A stretch of 64,000 nucleotides of DNA from contig NZ_WJYA01000006.1 in assembly GCF_009709615.1 (NCBI RefSeq), forward strand, positions 124,001 through 188,000, in the 5' to 3' direction. The position numbers and the translations under genes were made by a program. This document shows, in pieces, positions 8,466 through 16,790 of the stretch (positions are counted from its first letter, which is position 1; every line of letters begins with the position of its first letter). The notes below the pieces were generated by a model that was not told the origin of the DNA, did not search any database, and saw only the letters and a list, made by a program, of their open reading frames with translations. This DNA comes from Winogradskyella ouciana (lineage in GTDB: Bacteria > Bacteroidota > Bacteroidia > Flavobacteriales > Flavobacteriaceae).

Positions 8466-8496
8466 CAGACTGAAATATTGCATTATTCTCAGTCTG
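8466..8496 (-). terminator. Hairpin downstream of the adenosyltransferase gene
   Basis: CAGACTGA and TCAGTCTG (8466-8473 and 8489-8496) form an 8-bp stem with a 15-base loop, starting 13 bases after the stop codon of the upstream minus-strand gene. There is no long T-run, so it may be a weak terminator or a 3'-end stabiliser. Confidence 0.45.
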
Positions 8497-8508
8497 AAGG
8501 CAAAAACG

Positions 8509-9084
8509 TTACGAATCTTTTTGTGGGATCCATTTGATCTCTTCTGCCTGCAAATCATGTGACAACTTCCGTGCCAATACAAAAAGGTAGTCAGAAAGGC
8601 GATTGATGTACATTAAGGTTTCGGGTTGAAATGGCTCTAAATCATTGAGATGCGAGGCCAAGCGCTCGGCTCTGCGACAAACCGTACGAGCTATGTGACA
8701 GAATGACACGGTTTGATGACCACCAGGTAATACAAAGTGGGTCATAGGTGGTAAACTGGCTTCCATTTGATCCATTTCTTTTTCGAGACGTTCTATATCT
8801 TCGTTAGAAATCTTAGGAATATTTAGTCTATCCTTACCACTTTTTAAGGTTGCTTTTTTAGGATCTGTTGCCAAGATTGCTCCAACGGTAAATAAGCGAT
8901 CTTGAATGTGCACCAACGTGTTTTTATATAGTTGGTCAATTTCTTGATCTCTTATGAGTCCGATATGGGAATTTAATTCATCAATAGTGCCGTAGCTTTC
9001 TATTCTGATATGATGCTTGGGTACACGTGTTCCACCGAAAAGTGCGGTTGTGCCTTTGTCTCCTGTTTTAGTGTATACTTTCAT
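8509..9084 (-). CDS. Cob(I)alamin adenosyltransferase, PduO type
   Basis: A 191-residue cytosolic enzyme transferring the adenosyl group of ATP to cob(I)alamin (or cobyrinic acid a,c-diamide) to make coenzyme B12. The N terminus has the PduO-type ATP loop (KVYTKTGDKGTTALFGGTR) followed by RIESYGTIDELNSHIGL. The C-terminal helices carry CHIARTVCRRAERL and INRLSDYLFVLAR, with conserved Arg and Asp of the active-site and trimer interface. Length is normal for the family. No cobalamin riboswitch-like leader is seen; a TAACTTTG element ends only four bases before the ATG, so the message could be nearly leaderless. The likely beneficiary is a B12-dependent mutase encoded elsewhere. Confidence 0.9.
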   Translation of the reverse strand: MKVYTKTGDKGTTALFGGTRVPKHHIRIESYGTIDELNSHIGLIRDQEIDQLYKNTLVHIQDRLFTVGAILATDPKKATLKSGKDRLNIPKISNEDIERLEKEMDQMEASLPPMTHFVLPGGHQTVSFCHIARTVCRRAERLASHLNDLEPFQPETLMYINRLSDYLFVLARKLSHDLQAEEIKWIPQKDS

Positions 9085-9088
9085 ATTT

Positions 9089-9096
9089 CAAAGTTA
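9089..9096 (-). promoter_or_regulatory. Possible -7 element (TAACTTTG) of the adenosyltransferase gene
   Basis: On the minus strand TAACTTTG fits TAnnTTTG exactly and ends four bases before the ATG, implying a nearly leaderless transcript. No clear TTG lies at the right distance upstream, so support is limited. Confidence 0.3.
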
Positions 9097-9139
9097 AGGA
9101 ATATGGCTTGAAGGTGGAAGTTTGAAGTTTGAAGTTTTT

Positions 9140-9165
9140 CTCGCAAAGGCGAAAAAAGGCAAAGT
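9140..9165. repeat. Dispersed repeat, CTCGCAAAGGCG...GCAAAG type
   Basis: A degenerate copy of the element at 10774-10802 (and inverted at 10893-10918): CTCGCAAAGGCG followed by GGCAAAGTT. It is preceded by a short GTTTGAA tandem (about 9119-9135). The whole 9085-9236 gap appears to be such repeat material. Confidence 0.4.
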
Positions 9166-9217
9166 TGAAAAGTAAAAAGTTGGTTGAATTATTTAAGCGT
9201 TTAACTGTTTATGTGTT

Positions 9218-9254
9218 GATACGTTTATTAGTTTCACTAATCATTAAACGTATC
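9218..9254 (-). terminator. Long hairpin spanning the stop codon of the ABC ATPase gene
   Basis: GATACGTTTA (9218-9227) is perfectly complementary to TAAACGTATC (9245-9254), and inside it ATTAGT/ACTAAT (9227-9232, 9236-9241) pair again, giving a ~16-bp stem with one small bulge. It includes the last codons and the TAG stop. No T-run follows, so it is probably a 3'-end stabiliser or weak terminator. Confidence 0.4.
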
Positions 9255-9926
9255 ACTTTCAATGATACCATCTCGTAAACGAATGACACGTTTCGCATGT
9301 GCGGCGATTTCTTCCTCATGGGTTACCATAATCACGGTGTTACCAGCAGCATGGATTTGGTCGAAAAGTGCCATAATCTCAGTACCAGTTTTAGAATCGA
9401 GGTTTCCTGTTGGCTCATCCGCAAGGATAATAGAAGGTTTGTTGACCAATGCTCTGCCTACGGCAACACGTTGTCTTTGTCCACCAGACAATTGATTCGG
9501 TTTGTGATCCATACGGTCTGAAAGACCTACGTCGTTAAGCACTTCTGTAGCGCGTTCTTCTCTTGCTTTTTTAGAAGCACCAGCATATACCATAGGTAAG
9601 GCTACATTGTCTAATGCTGTGGTTCTAGGTAATAAATTGAAGGTTTGAAAAACGAAGCCGATTTCTGTATTTCTAATATCTGCCAATTCATCATCAGTCA
9701 TTTGGCTCACATCTTTGCCGTTGAGGTTGTACATACCAGCTGTTGGTGTGTCTAAGCAACCTAATAAATTCATAAGTGTTGACTTACCAGAACCAGAAGG
9801 TCCCATAATGGCAACATATTCGCCACGTTTTATATCTAAATCTATGCCTTTTAAGACATGAACAATCTCTTGTCCTAGTTTAAAATCTCTAATAATACCT
9901 CTTATCTCAATGACGTTGTCGCTCAT
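9237..9926 (-). CDS. ABC transporter ATP-binding protein, LolD/MacB type
   Basis: A 229-residue ATPase with Walker [10 protein letters not shown] (about 42-50), Q-loop [12 protein letters not shown], signature [15 protein letters not shown], Walker [12 protein letters not shown] and switch His in VTHEE. The sequence around [19 protein letters not shown] is typical of the MacB/LolD/FtsE branch, whose partners are four-helix permeases that act on periplasmic substrates rather than moving them across the membrane. No permease gene is adjacent, so the partner is elsewhere. It could serve lipoprotein release, peptide export or an orphan MacB system; sequence alone does not decide. A long inverted repeat overlaps the stop codon. 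Confidence 0.88.
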   Translation of the reverse strand: MSDNVIEIRGIIRDFKLGQEIVHVLKGIDLDIKRGEYVAIMGPSGSGKSTLMNLLGCLDTPTAGMYNLNGKDVSQMTDDELADIRNTEIGFVFQTFNLLPRTTALDNVALPMVYAGASKKAREERATEVLNDVGLSDRMDHKPNQLSGGQRQRVAVGRALVNKPSIILADEPTGNLDSKTGTEIMALFDQIHAAGNTVIMVTHEEEIAAHAKRVIRLRDGIIESDTFND

Positions 9927-10007
9927 GGTAAACTAACAGTTGGTTGAATAATTGTCCTGCAAGATACAGGATTTTACAGATAATAAGACGCTAAAGTTGG
10001 GAGGTTG

Positions 10008-10766
10008 TTACACTCTAATTTTAAAATGTTCTTTGGCTTGTTCTTTTCTGAAAAAAACAAAACCTAAATGAAAACAGTCCACAGTGACTGTCACCGCCTT
10101 ATGAGATTTGATATATTCCCAGGCTTCTGTCATTTCTTTTGACAAGTAGATGTCATCAAAAATAAAAACGGACTCGTTATGTGCCTTCGATAAAAGGGAT
10201 TCAAAATATTGAATGGTTGCTTCTTTGTTATGGTGACCATCAAAGAATATGCAATCAAAGTTTTGTTGTTTCAAAGAAGGAATTATTGTTTTAAAATCTC
10301 CATTGATGAAAGTTATGTTTTCTGCCAGCTGTGATTTTGTATAATTTAATGTGTTAGGGCAACCTTCAACAGTTGTAATTTTTGAAGATGGATTTGCCAA
10401 TGCAAAAGCGTAAGTTCCCATGCCTAAGGATGTACCTAACTCTAAAATTGATTTAAACTTGAAATATTGCGCTACTCTGAACAGTAATTTACTTTCTTTT
10501 TTTGAGCTACTCGAGGCTCTTACCATTTCGCTTACTTTACGCTTTTTTGAGTCTAGAACTTTTGAGCCTTCGCCTAAGTCATTTATCTCTAGTTCAGTAT
10601 TTGAACGTTTTAAAGTATTTCTATAATTGTCCAAATCCGAATATGCAGTGTATCTTTCTCTGCCGTATAAACATTTGGTGACGAAATTATAGACAAAAGG
10701 GGAGTGGACTCCATGTTGATTGGTAGAGCTCAAAAGGAATTTTATGTATGCTATTATTTGGTACAT
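10008..10766 (-). CDS. Class I SAM-dependent O-methyltransferase
   Basis: A 252-residue protein from the ATG at 10766; a TTG five codons upstream lies inside a dispersed repeat and is not preferred. It begins IIAYIKFLLSSTNQHGVHSPFVYNFVTKCLY, common to a flavobacterial family of putative methyltransferases. The core has the SAM-binding strand-loop ILELGTSLGMGTYAFALA, the acidic strand end ITTVEGCPN, and a post-core FDCIFFDGHHNKEATIQYFE, like O-methyltransferases of the catechol OMT group. The substrate is unknown. The gene is isolated between repeat-rich gaps. Confidence 0.7.
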   Translation of the reverse strand: MYQIIAYIKFLLSSTNQHGVHSPFVYNFVTKCLYGRERYTAYSDLDNYRNTLKRSNTELEINDLGEGSKVLDSKKRKVSEMVRASSSSKKESKLLFRVAQYFKFKSILELGTSLGMGTYAFALANPSSKITTVEGCPNTLNYTKSQLAENITFINGDFKTIIPSLKQQNFDCIFFDGHHNKEATIQYFESLLSKAHNESVFIFDDIYLSKEMTEAWEYIKSHKAVTVTVDCFHLGFVFFRKEQAKEHFKIRV

Positions 10767-10773
10767 AGGTTTA

Positions 10774-10802
10774 TCTCGCAAAGGCGCAGAGACGCAAAGT
10801 TA
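10774..10802. repeat. Dispersed repeat, TCTCGCAAAGGCGC...GCAAAGTTA
   Basis: One of three related elements in 9.1-10.9 kb. On the minus strand it reads TAACTTTGCGTCTCTGCGCC, so it contains a perfect TAnnTTTG promoter -7 match (10795-10802) just upstream of the methyltransferase gene and may supply its promoter. Confidence 0.5.
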
Positions 10803-10854
10803 ATATCTGTATTTTGAACTGTTTAATTACTAAATAATTAGTCATTTTCGTTAT

Positions 10855-10880
10855 GAGATTGCTTCGTTCCTCGCAATGAC
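10855..10880. repeat. Dispersed palindromic repeat, GAGATTGCTTCG...CGCAATGAC
   Basis: An imperfect palindrome with ATTGC (10858-10862) and GCAAT (10873-10877) arms. Related copies are at 4469-4495 and 59800-59831. Confidence 0.5.
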
Positions 10881-10892
10881 ATTTGTCTTTTT

Positions 10893-10918
10893 CTTCGCGT
10901 CTTTGCGACTTAGAGAGA
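10893..10918. repeat. Inverted copy of the CGCAAAG repeat beside the ABC-F stop
   Basis: CTTCGCGTCTTTGCGACTTA is the inverted relative of the element at 10774-10802. The pair frames the 120-base gap between the methyltransferase and ABC-F genes. Confidence 0.45.
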
Positions 10919-10920
10919 TT

Positions 10921-12783
10921 TTAATTTTCAAGTTTTTCCGAAAGCTCAAACCAACGTAGTTCTTTTTCTTCAATAGTGTCAATGATCACCTGAAGTTCTT
11001 CTGACAGTTTGTTGATCTCATCTTGAGACAATTCAGGATTATTGAACTTAGCTTCGAGCGCTTTTTTATCTAATTCCAATGAGCGGATTTTAGATTCTAA
11101 ATTTTTGTATTCTTTCTGTTCGTTATAAGATAATTTAGCAGCTTCGTTTTGTTTTATCGCTTTAGTGTTGTCTGTAGTTTCAATAGTTTCAGCTTGCTTT
11201 GGTTGACTGCTGTCGTAAGCTCTGAAATCGGAATAGTTTCCTGGAAAATCATCGACCACACCATCACCTCTAAACACAAAAAGATGATCTACAATTTTAT
11301 CCATAAAATAACGATCATGCGAGACAACAAGTAGTACACCTGGAAAGTCCATTAGAAAATCTTCAAGTACATTTAAGGTAACAATATCTAAATCGTTGGT
11401 CGGCTCATCTAGAATTAAAACATTGGGATTTTGAATTAAAACCGTACATAAGTACAATCGTTTTTGTTCGCCACCACTTAGTTTTTCTACAAAGTCATAT
11501 TGTTTTTTTCTGTCGAATAAGAAACGTTCCAAAAGTTGTTGTGCACTAATTTGACGACCTTTAGCCAGTGGAATGTAATCTCCGTAAGCTCTAATGACAT
11601 CAATAACTTTTTGCTGTGGTTTTACTGTGATTCCGCCTTGCGTGTAATAGCCAATTTTTACGGTTTCGCCAAGAACGATTTTACCACCATCTGCTTGAAC
11701 ACTTCCCGTGAGAAGATTTAAGAATGTAGATTTTCCCGTACCATTTTTACCAATAATACCAATGCGCTCCCCTTTTTTGAAGGTGTAGTCAAATCCATCG
11801 AGTATTTTTTTGTCTTTAAAAGCTTTTGAAACATTGTGGAATTCAATAATCTTGCTGCCAAGGCGTTCCATGTTAATTTCTAATTGCACTTGATGGTCTT
11901 TTCGCCTTTTATGCGCTTTAGATTTTATTTCGAAGAAATCATCAATTCTGCTTTTCGATTTTGTGGTACGCGCTTTGGGCTGGCGACGCATCCAGTCGAG
12001 CTCCTTTTTAAAGAGCTGTTTTGCTTTTCCAGTTTCTATAGCTTCGTTTTCTATACGAGCTTCTTTCTTTTCGAGATAGTAAGAGTAATTACCTTTGTAG
12101 GTGTAGAGTTGACCTTGGTCCAATTCAATAATTTCATTACAAACACGCTCTAGGAAATAACGATCGTGAGTGACCATAAAAAGGGTTTGTTGGGTTTTTG
12201 CAAAGTAATCTTCTAACCATTCGATCATTTCTAAATCAAGATGGTTGGTAGGCTCATCTAAAATTAGAATATCTGGTTTACTCAATAACGCCTGAGCCAA
12301 TGCTAATCGTTTTTTTTGCCCACCTGAAAGCGTGCTCACTTTTGTGGATAAATCGTCTAATTTTAGTTGCGATAAGGTCTGTTGGTATTGGGTCTCGAAC
12401 TCCCAAGCGTTGTTTCGGTCCATAGCTTCAAAAGCCAGTTGGTAGGCTTCTGTATCTTCGGGATTTTTTAATGCATTTTCGTAAGCTTCAATAATTTTTA
12501 AAACAGGGATATCTGAAGCAAAGATGGTTTCTTCAATAGTTAGTTTCGGATCTAAGTCTGGTTCCTGGTCTAAAAAGGCTAATCGTAGTCCTTTTCTAAC
12601 AACGACTTGTCCTTCATCTGGCGTGTCTTTACCAGATAAAATATTCAATATTGAGGTCTTTCCACTACCGTTTTTTGCCACAAAAGCAATCTTCTGATCT
12701 TTATGGATACTAAAGGATAGATTTTTAAAGAGCACAAGCTCTCCGTATGACTTGGATATATTTTCTACGTTGAGGTAATTCAC
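10921..12783 (-). CDS. ABC-F family ATPase (Uup/EttA-like)
   Basis: A 620-residue soluble protein with two ABC modules and no membrane domain. Module 1 has Walker A VAKNGSGKTS, signature TLSGGQKKRLALAQALL and Walker B ILILDEPTNHLDLE. Module 2 has IGKNGTGKST, KLSGGEQKRLYLC and ILDEPTNDLDI. Between them is the ~80-residue linker (TKSKSRIDDFFEIKSK), and a C-terminal coiled coil (about 540-620) resembles Uup. ABC-F proteins act on ribosomes, or in the Uup case have also been linked to DNA-structure stability. The GTG start at 12783 (then NYLNVENISKSYGE) is chosen because the 30-codon extension to 12873 is atypical and covers the divergent polysaccharide promoter. Confidence 0.9.
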   Translation of the reverse strand: MNYLNVENISKSYGELVLFKNLSFSIHKDQKIAFVAKNGSGKTSILNILSGKDTPDEGQVVVRKGLRLAFLDQEPDLDPKLTIEETIFASDIPVLKIIEAYENALKNPEDTEAYQLAFEAMDRNNAWEFETQYQQTLSQLKLDDLSTKVSTLSGGQKKRLALAQALLSKPDILILDEPTNHLDLEMIEWLEDYFAKTQQTLFMVTHDRYFLERVCNEIIELDQGQLYTYKGNYSYYLEKKEARIENEAIETGKAKQLFKKELDWMRRQPKARTTKSKSRIDDFFEIKSKAHKRRKDHQVQLEINMERLGSKIIEFHNVSKAFKDKKILDGFDYTFKKGERIGIIGKNGTGKSTFLNLLTGSVQADGGKIVLGETVKIGYYTQGGITVKPQQKVIDVIRAYGDYIPLAKGRQISAQQLLERFLFDRKKQYDFVEKLSGGEQKRLYLCTVLIQNPNVLILDEPTNDLDIVTLNVLEDFLMDFPGVLLVVSHDRYFMDKIVDHLFVFRGDGVVDDFPGNYSDFRAYDSSQPKQAETIETTDNTKAIKQNEAAKLSYNEQKEYKNLESKIRSLELDKKALEAKFNNPELSQDEINKLSEELQVIIDTIEEKELRWFELSEKLEN

Positions 12784-12832
12784 GCTAATTTTTTTACAAA
12801 GAACGAAATAAACCAAAAAGAAACCTAATAGT

Positions 12833-12862
12833 TTTGTTATTGGTGTTGATACATTATATTTG
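12833..12862 (+). promoter_or_regulatory. Promoter of the polysaccharide locus
   Basis: TTTG (12833-12836), an 18-base spacer and TATATTTG (12855-12862) match the Bacteroidota TTTG-N19-TAnnTTTG consensus closely. Transcription would start about 15 bases before the wza-like ATG at 12885 and could drive much of the 36-kb locus. Confidence 0.7.
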
Positions 12863-12884
12863 TCTGTAAACATCTTATTTACCT

Positions 12885-13688
12885 ATGAGAAGCATTAAGC
12901 TTTTGATTATTGTTCTTGCTTGTATAATTGTCTCATCTTGTATCCCACACAAAGACACTGTTTACTTACAAAATAAGGAAAGTGCAATCAACGATACTAT
13001 TCCTAATAATTTATCTGAGGTACAAAAACCATATAGAATACAAATCGATGATATCTTAAATATTAGAATTAAAGTTCTGGATCAGGATAATGTTCAAATA
13101 TTTAATCCCATAAGTCAAGAAGGAAATCTTAATGCGAGTAGTGCAGAACGTGCATATTTCGATGGATTTACGGTTGATATACATGGAAATATAAGAATAC
13201 CTACATTAGGGCGTTTTAATGTTTTAGGTTATACAGCTGAAGAAATTGAGCAAATGATAGAAAAGAAGTTATTGGACGAGCAGTTTAAGGAAACGGCTAA
13301 TATTTTTATAACTGTAAAATTGGCAGGATTGAGATATACTGTTAATGGAGAGATAGGAAGCCCAGGCACAATCACCCTGTTCAAAGAGCGTGTAAATATT
13401 TTCGAAGCTATTGCAAATGCGGGTGAAATACCATTAACGGGTAATAAAAAGGATGTTTTAGTTATACGTCAGTACCCGCAAGGACAGCAAATACATCACC
13501 TAGATTTAACCGATATTAATGTAATGAAGTCACCATACTATTATATTCAGCCTAATGATATGATTTATGTAAAGCCTCTAAAGCAAAAGTCAATCGGAAC
13601 GGGAGAAACTGCAGCATCTAGTTTGTCCACCATAGTAACTGTATTGTCATTGGTGACATCTTCAATTTTAATATTCACAAGACTATAA
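12885..13688 (+). CDS. Wza-like polysaccharide export lipoprotein
   Basis: A 267-residue outer-membrane lipoprotein with signal peptide and lipobox VSSC (Cys19). A Poly_export domain follows (YRIQIDDILNIRIKV, then FTVDIHGNIRIPTLGRFNVLGYTAEE), then an SLBB-type domain (VKLAGLRYTVNGEIGSPGTI...NIFEAIANAGEIPLTG) and a final hydrophobic segment (SLSTIVTVLSLVTSSILIF). Wza proteins form the outer-membrane exit channel for capsule or exopolysaccharide. It is shorter than E. coli Wza (379 residues), as usual in Bacteroidota. It is the first gene of the locus, with its own promoter, and the tyrosine-kinase gene follows after one base. Confidence 0.9.
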   Translation: MRSIKLLIIVLACIIVSSCIPHKDTVYLQNKESAINDTIPNNLSEVQKPYRIQIDDILNIRIKVLDQDNVQIFNPISQEGNLNASSAERAYFDGFTVDIHGNIRIPTLGRFNVLGYTAEEIEQMIEKKLLDEQFKETANIFITVKLAGLRYTVNGEIGSPGTITLFKERVNIFEAIANAGEIPLTGNKKDVLVIRQYPQGQQIHHLDLTDINVMKSPYYYIQPNDMIYVKPLKQKSIGTGETAASSLSTIVTVLSLVTSSILIFTRL

Positions 13689-13689
13689 A

Positions 13690-16179
13690 ATGGATTATAA
13701 GGACTATGAAGATATTGATGCGCTAGAATCTCAACGCGTTGGTTTTGATTTTAAAGGTTTTTTATTTAAAGCTCTAAACCTATGGAAATTAGTGTTATTG
13801 TGCATAGGTGTTTCCTTGGTAATAGCCTATTTTATTAATGTTAGAAAGCAAAATATTTATAGGTTAGATTCTTTGATTACCGTTAATAATGATCAAAATC
13901 CTTTTTTTACAGCCAATACCAGTATATCGTTTAATTGGGGAGGGGTTTCAGGTAAGGTAGGTAGTATTTTAACCGAAATTAAAACAAGAACTCATAATGA
14001 GCTAGTAGTAGATTCTTTAGAATACTATAAGCAATATTTGAAAGAAGGAAAATATCATCTGCTCGATATTTATAAAGAGGCTCCATTTAATGTAGTCACA
14101 GATAAATCTAAACCACAGGCATTAGGAATACCAATTGGGATAAGAATAATAGACAAATTATCTTACGAATTATTCTATGAGTTTGAAACTAATAAATTAA
14201 CAGGGCAGTTTTATAATTCGAAAGAAAAATTGGCAATAAGTGTCCCAATAGGTAGTTTTAGCAAGACATACAAGTTTGGTGAAGTAGTCAATGAGCCCTT
14301 TTTTAATGGTGTTGTTAACCTTAAGCCCATAGCAAACATTCCGGTAGGAGAAACTTATTTTGTGCGCTATTTGAATTTTGACTCCGTTGTAAACGGTTAT
14401 AGGAATGCGGTACAAATAGAACCAACTTCTAAAAATACTTCTTCGGTTTTAAAATTATCCTTGGTTGGTAATAATAAATCTAAAATTGTAGATTACTTAA
14501 ATGCTACTTCAGCCATATTGAGTAGAACTGAATTAGAACGAAAAAACCTATATGCCACAAACACTATAAAATTTATTGATAGTAGCCTTGGAGCAGTTAA
14601 TAATGATTTGAAAGCTGTAACAGACGAAATGAATGAATTTAGAAAGGCAAATAAGGTTTTTAATGTTGAAGCCTCAGCAGCGCAACTTTCTGATCAGCTC
14701 AAAAATTATGATCAGGAAAAAATAAAAGAGCAATCAAAACTAAATTACCTTAACTCATTAGAGAATTACTTAAGAACAAAAAATGATTATAGTCAGATTG
14801 CGGCACCTTCTTCTGTTGGTATTGAAGAGGTGAATATATTATCTAGTGTGAGTAAGATTATTGGCTTATCGGTAGAACGACGAAATTTAGAGTACTCAAC
14901 TAAAGAAGGGTCTATACTTTTCGATGAACTTGATCGAAGAATAGACACCGAAAAGAGCGTACTTTTAGAGGCAATTGATGTTACAAAACAGACCATAGGA
15001 GTACAGTTGAATGCAATTAACAGAAAAATTGCCAACCTTGAGTCAGACCTCATAGTATTACCAAAGGATCAACAAGAGTATTTGAAAATTCAGCGTAAGT
15101 TAGATTTGAGCAGAGAAGCTTATGATATTTACCAAGCAAAACGTGGTGAAGCTGCAATTGTAAAAGCTGCCAATGTATCTGATATAACGGTTATAGATGA
15201 GGCTAAGGATATAGGAAATGGCCCAATTGGCCCAAAGAAGTCCCTTAACTACATGATGGCTTTGATGGTTGGTTTCTTTACACCTATGTTTTTAATATTT
15301 GTCATTTACTTATTAGATAGCACAATACATGGTTCTGATGAAATCGTAAAAATGTCTAAAATCCCTATTCTAGGACTTATTGGTAAATATCGATATAAGA
15401 ATAACTTAATAGCATATGAAAAGCCAAAGTCTGCTGTAGCCGAATCGTTTAGGGCAATTAGATCTAGCTTACAATTTATTTTCAAGAATAATCCTTCAGA
15501 AACAAGAGCAAACACTTTAATGATTACGTCCTCAGTGAGTGGTGAAGGTAAAACGTTTACTTCAATAAATATTGCAACAGTATATGCGATCTCTGGTAAA
15601 AAAACAATTTTGTTGGGATTAGACTTACGTAAGCCTAAAATCTTTGACGATTTTAACATAACCAATGAAAAGGGAATAGTCAACTATTTAATAGGTGATA
15701 GTGAATTAGATGAGATCATCACTAACACACATATTGAGAATTTAGCTGTAATTCCTTCAGGACCAATACCACCAAATCCTTCAGAATTATTGATGGGTGA
15801 AAAACTCAAAGAGCTTATTAGTTCATTAAAAGACACCTATGATATAATTATCTTAGACACTCCACCATTAGGCTTGGTAACAGATGCGCTTGAGTTAACT
15901 CAGTATGCAGACGCTACAATTTTTATGGTAAGGTTAGATTACACCAAAAAAGGAATGTTACAGTTGGTCAATGCAAAACATAGGACGGGTGAGTTAAAAA
16001 ACATAAGCTTTGTATTAAACTTTTATAAGCATAAGAGTAATCATAATTATGGCTACGGATATGGCTATGGTTACGGTTACGGATATGGCTATGGTTACGG
16101 TGCCTATGGTAATGCTTATCACGAAAATGATAACCAATCAATATTCGGAAGGGTGAAGAATTTCTTGAGGCGATTATAA
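13690..16179 (+). CDS. Wzc-like chain-length regulator with tyrosine autokinase
   Basis: An 829-residue inner-membrane protein. It has a Wzz domain with TM1 near 34-52, a long periplasmic coiled region (about 290-490, including a GNVR-like part), TM2 near 520-545, then a cytoplasmic BY-kinase: Walker A SSVSGEGKTFTS (about 614-625), Walker A' LLGLDLRKPKI, and Walker B DTPPLGLVTDA (near 722). The C terminus holds a Gly-Tyr repeat (about 787-806) then AYGNAY, the tyrosine cluster that is autophosphorylated in Wzc-type kinases. Cycles of phosphorylation control polymer length and assembly with Wza. The tail DNA contains a perfect 2 x 24-bp tandem repeat. Confidence 0.93.
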   Translation: MDYKDYEDIDALESQRVGFDFKGFLFKALNLWKLVLLCIGVSLVIAYFINVRKQNIYRLDSLITVNNDQNPFFTANTSISFNWGGVSGKVGSILTEIKTRTHNELVVDSLEYYKQYLKEGKYHLLDIYKEAPFNVVTDKSKPQALGIPIGIRIIDKLSYELFYEFETNKLTGQFYNSKEKLAISVPIGSFSKTYKFGEVVNEPFFNGVVNLKPIANIPVGETYFVRYLNFDSVVNGYRNAVQIEPTSKNTSSVLKLSLVGNNKSKIVDYLNATSAILSRTELERKNLYATNTIKFIDSSLGAVNNDLKAVTDEMNEFRKANKVFNVEASAAQLSDQLKNYDQEKIKEQSKLNYLNSLENYLRTKNDYSQIAAPSSVGIEEVNILSSVSKIIGLSVERRNLEYSTKEGSILFDELDRRIDTEKSVLLEAIDVTKQTIGVQLNAINRKIANLESDLIVLPKDQQEYLKIQRKLDLSREAYDIYQAKRGEAAIVKAANVSDITVIDEAKDIGNGPIGPKKSLNYMMALMVGFFTPMFLIFVIYLLDSTIHGSDEIVKMSKIPILGLIGKYRYKNNLIAYEKPKSAVAESFRAIRSSLQFIFKNNPSETRANTLMITSSVSGEGKTFTSINIATVYAISGKKTILLGLDLRKPKIFDDFNITNEKGIVNYLIGDSELDEIITNTHIENLAVIPSGPIPPNPSELLMGEKLKELISSLKDTYDIIILDTPPLGLVTDALELTQYADATIFMVRLDYTKKGMLQLVNAKHRTGELKNISFVLNFYKHKSNHNYGYGYGYGYGYGYGYGYGAYGNAYHENDNQSIFGRVKNFLRRL
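16054..16101 (+). repeat. 2 x 24-bp tandem repeat coding the Gly-Tyr tail
   Basis: Positions 16054-16077 and 16078-16101 are identical 24-base units, each coding four Tyr-Gly pairs in the kinase tail. The unit is a multiple of three, so copy-number change would alter the number of tyrosines without breaking the frame. Confidence 0.9.
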
Positions 16180-16199
16180 TTTTTATTAAATATTATATT

Positions 16200-16790
16200 T
16201 TGATTACTAAAGCACAGCTCAGGGTAAAACGCATCTTCGACGTTGTTTTAGTAATACTACTATTGCCTTTTTTAATTATTCCTATTCTGGTTATTACCAT
16301 TGCTGCAACAATTGATACCAAAAAGTATGGTATATTCTCACAATTGCGGGTTGGACAACATGGTAAGTTGTTTAAAATTTATAAGATTAGAACACTAAGA
16401 GAAGAGGAACATAAATTGGGTCATTTGGAGAAGAGCGCTACAGTTTTGGGAAAATACCTTAGGAGAACAAAACTAGATGAACTTCCTCAACTTTTTAATG
16501 TACTTAAAGGTGATATGAGTTTCGTCGGTCCAAGACCAGACGTTCAGGGTTTTGCAGATGAATTAGAAGGTGAAGATCGGATAATTTTAAAGGTAAAACC
16601 TGGTATAACTGGCGAAGCTACAATTAAATACAAGGACGAAGAGCGTGTATTAGAACGACAAAAAGACCCAGAACACTACAATAGAACGATTATTTGGGTA
16701 GATAAAGTGAAAATCAACAAAAACTACGTTAAGAATTACAGTTTTTATTTAGATTTGAGGCTCATTTTAAAATCTACTTTAAACAAATGA
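16200..16790 (+). CDS. Priming sugar-phosphate transferase, small PglC-like form
   Basis: A 196-residue monotopic phosphoglycosyl transferase that should move a sugar-1-phosphate from a UDP-sugar to undecaprenyl phosphate. It has one N-terminal hydrophobic segment (about 15-37), then the sugar-transferase core with FKIYKIRTLREEEHK, the TKLDELPQLFNVLKGDM block and SFVGPRPD. Only the catalytic module is present, as in PglC, without the extra helices of WcaJ/WbaP. The start is TTG at 16200, since no earlier ATG exists. It overlaps the TviB-like gene by 4 bases, suggesting that UDP-GlcNAc or UDP-GalNAc products feed it. A second priming enzyme ends the locus. Confidence 0.85.
   Translation: MITKAQLRVKRIFDVVLVILLLPFLIIPILVITIAATIDTKKYGIFSQLRVGQHGKLFKIYKIRTLREEEHKLGHLEKSATVLGKYLRRTKLDELPQLFNVLKGDMSFVGPRPDVQGFADELEGEDRIILKVKPGITGEATIKYKDEERVLERQKDPEHYNRTIIWVDKVKINKNYVKNYSFYLDLRLILKSTLNK

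Noticed and set aside
9085..9236. Cobalamin riboswitch before the adenosyltransferase gene
   Set aside because: The gap on its upstream side is only short repeats and direct GTTTGAA copies. No B12-box-like core was seen, and the -7 element nearly touches the ATG.
12784..12873. N-terminal 30-codon extension of the ABC-F protein
   Set aside because: It is hydrophobic and atypical for ABC-F, and covers the clear promoter of the divergent polysaccharide locus. The GTG at 12783 gives the usual ABC-F start.
16054..16101. Possible CRISPR-like or mobile repeat
   Set aside because: The 24-base units are adjacent without spacers and are in frame in the kinase gene, so they are a coding tandem repeat.
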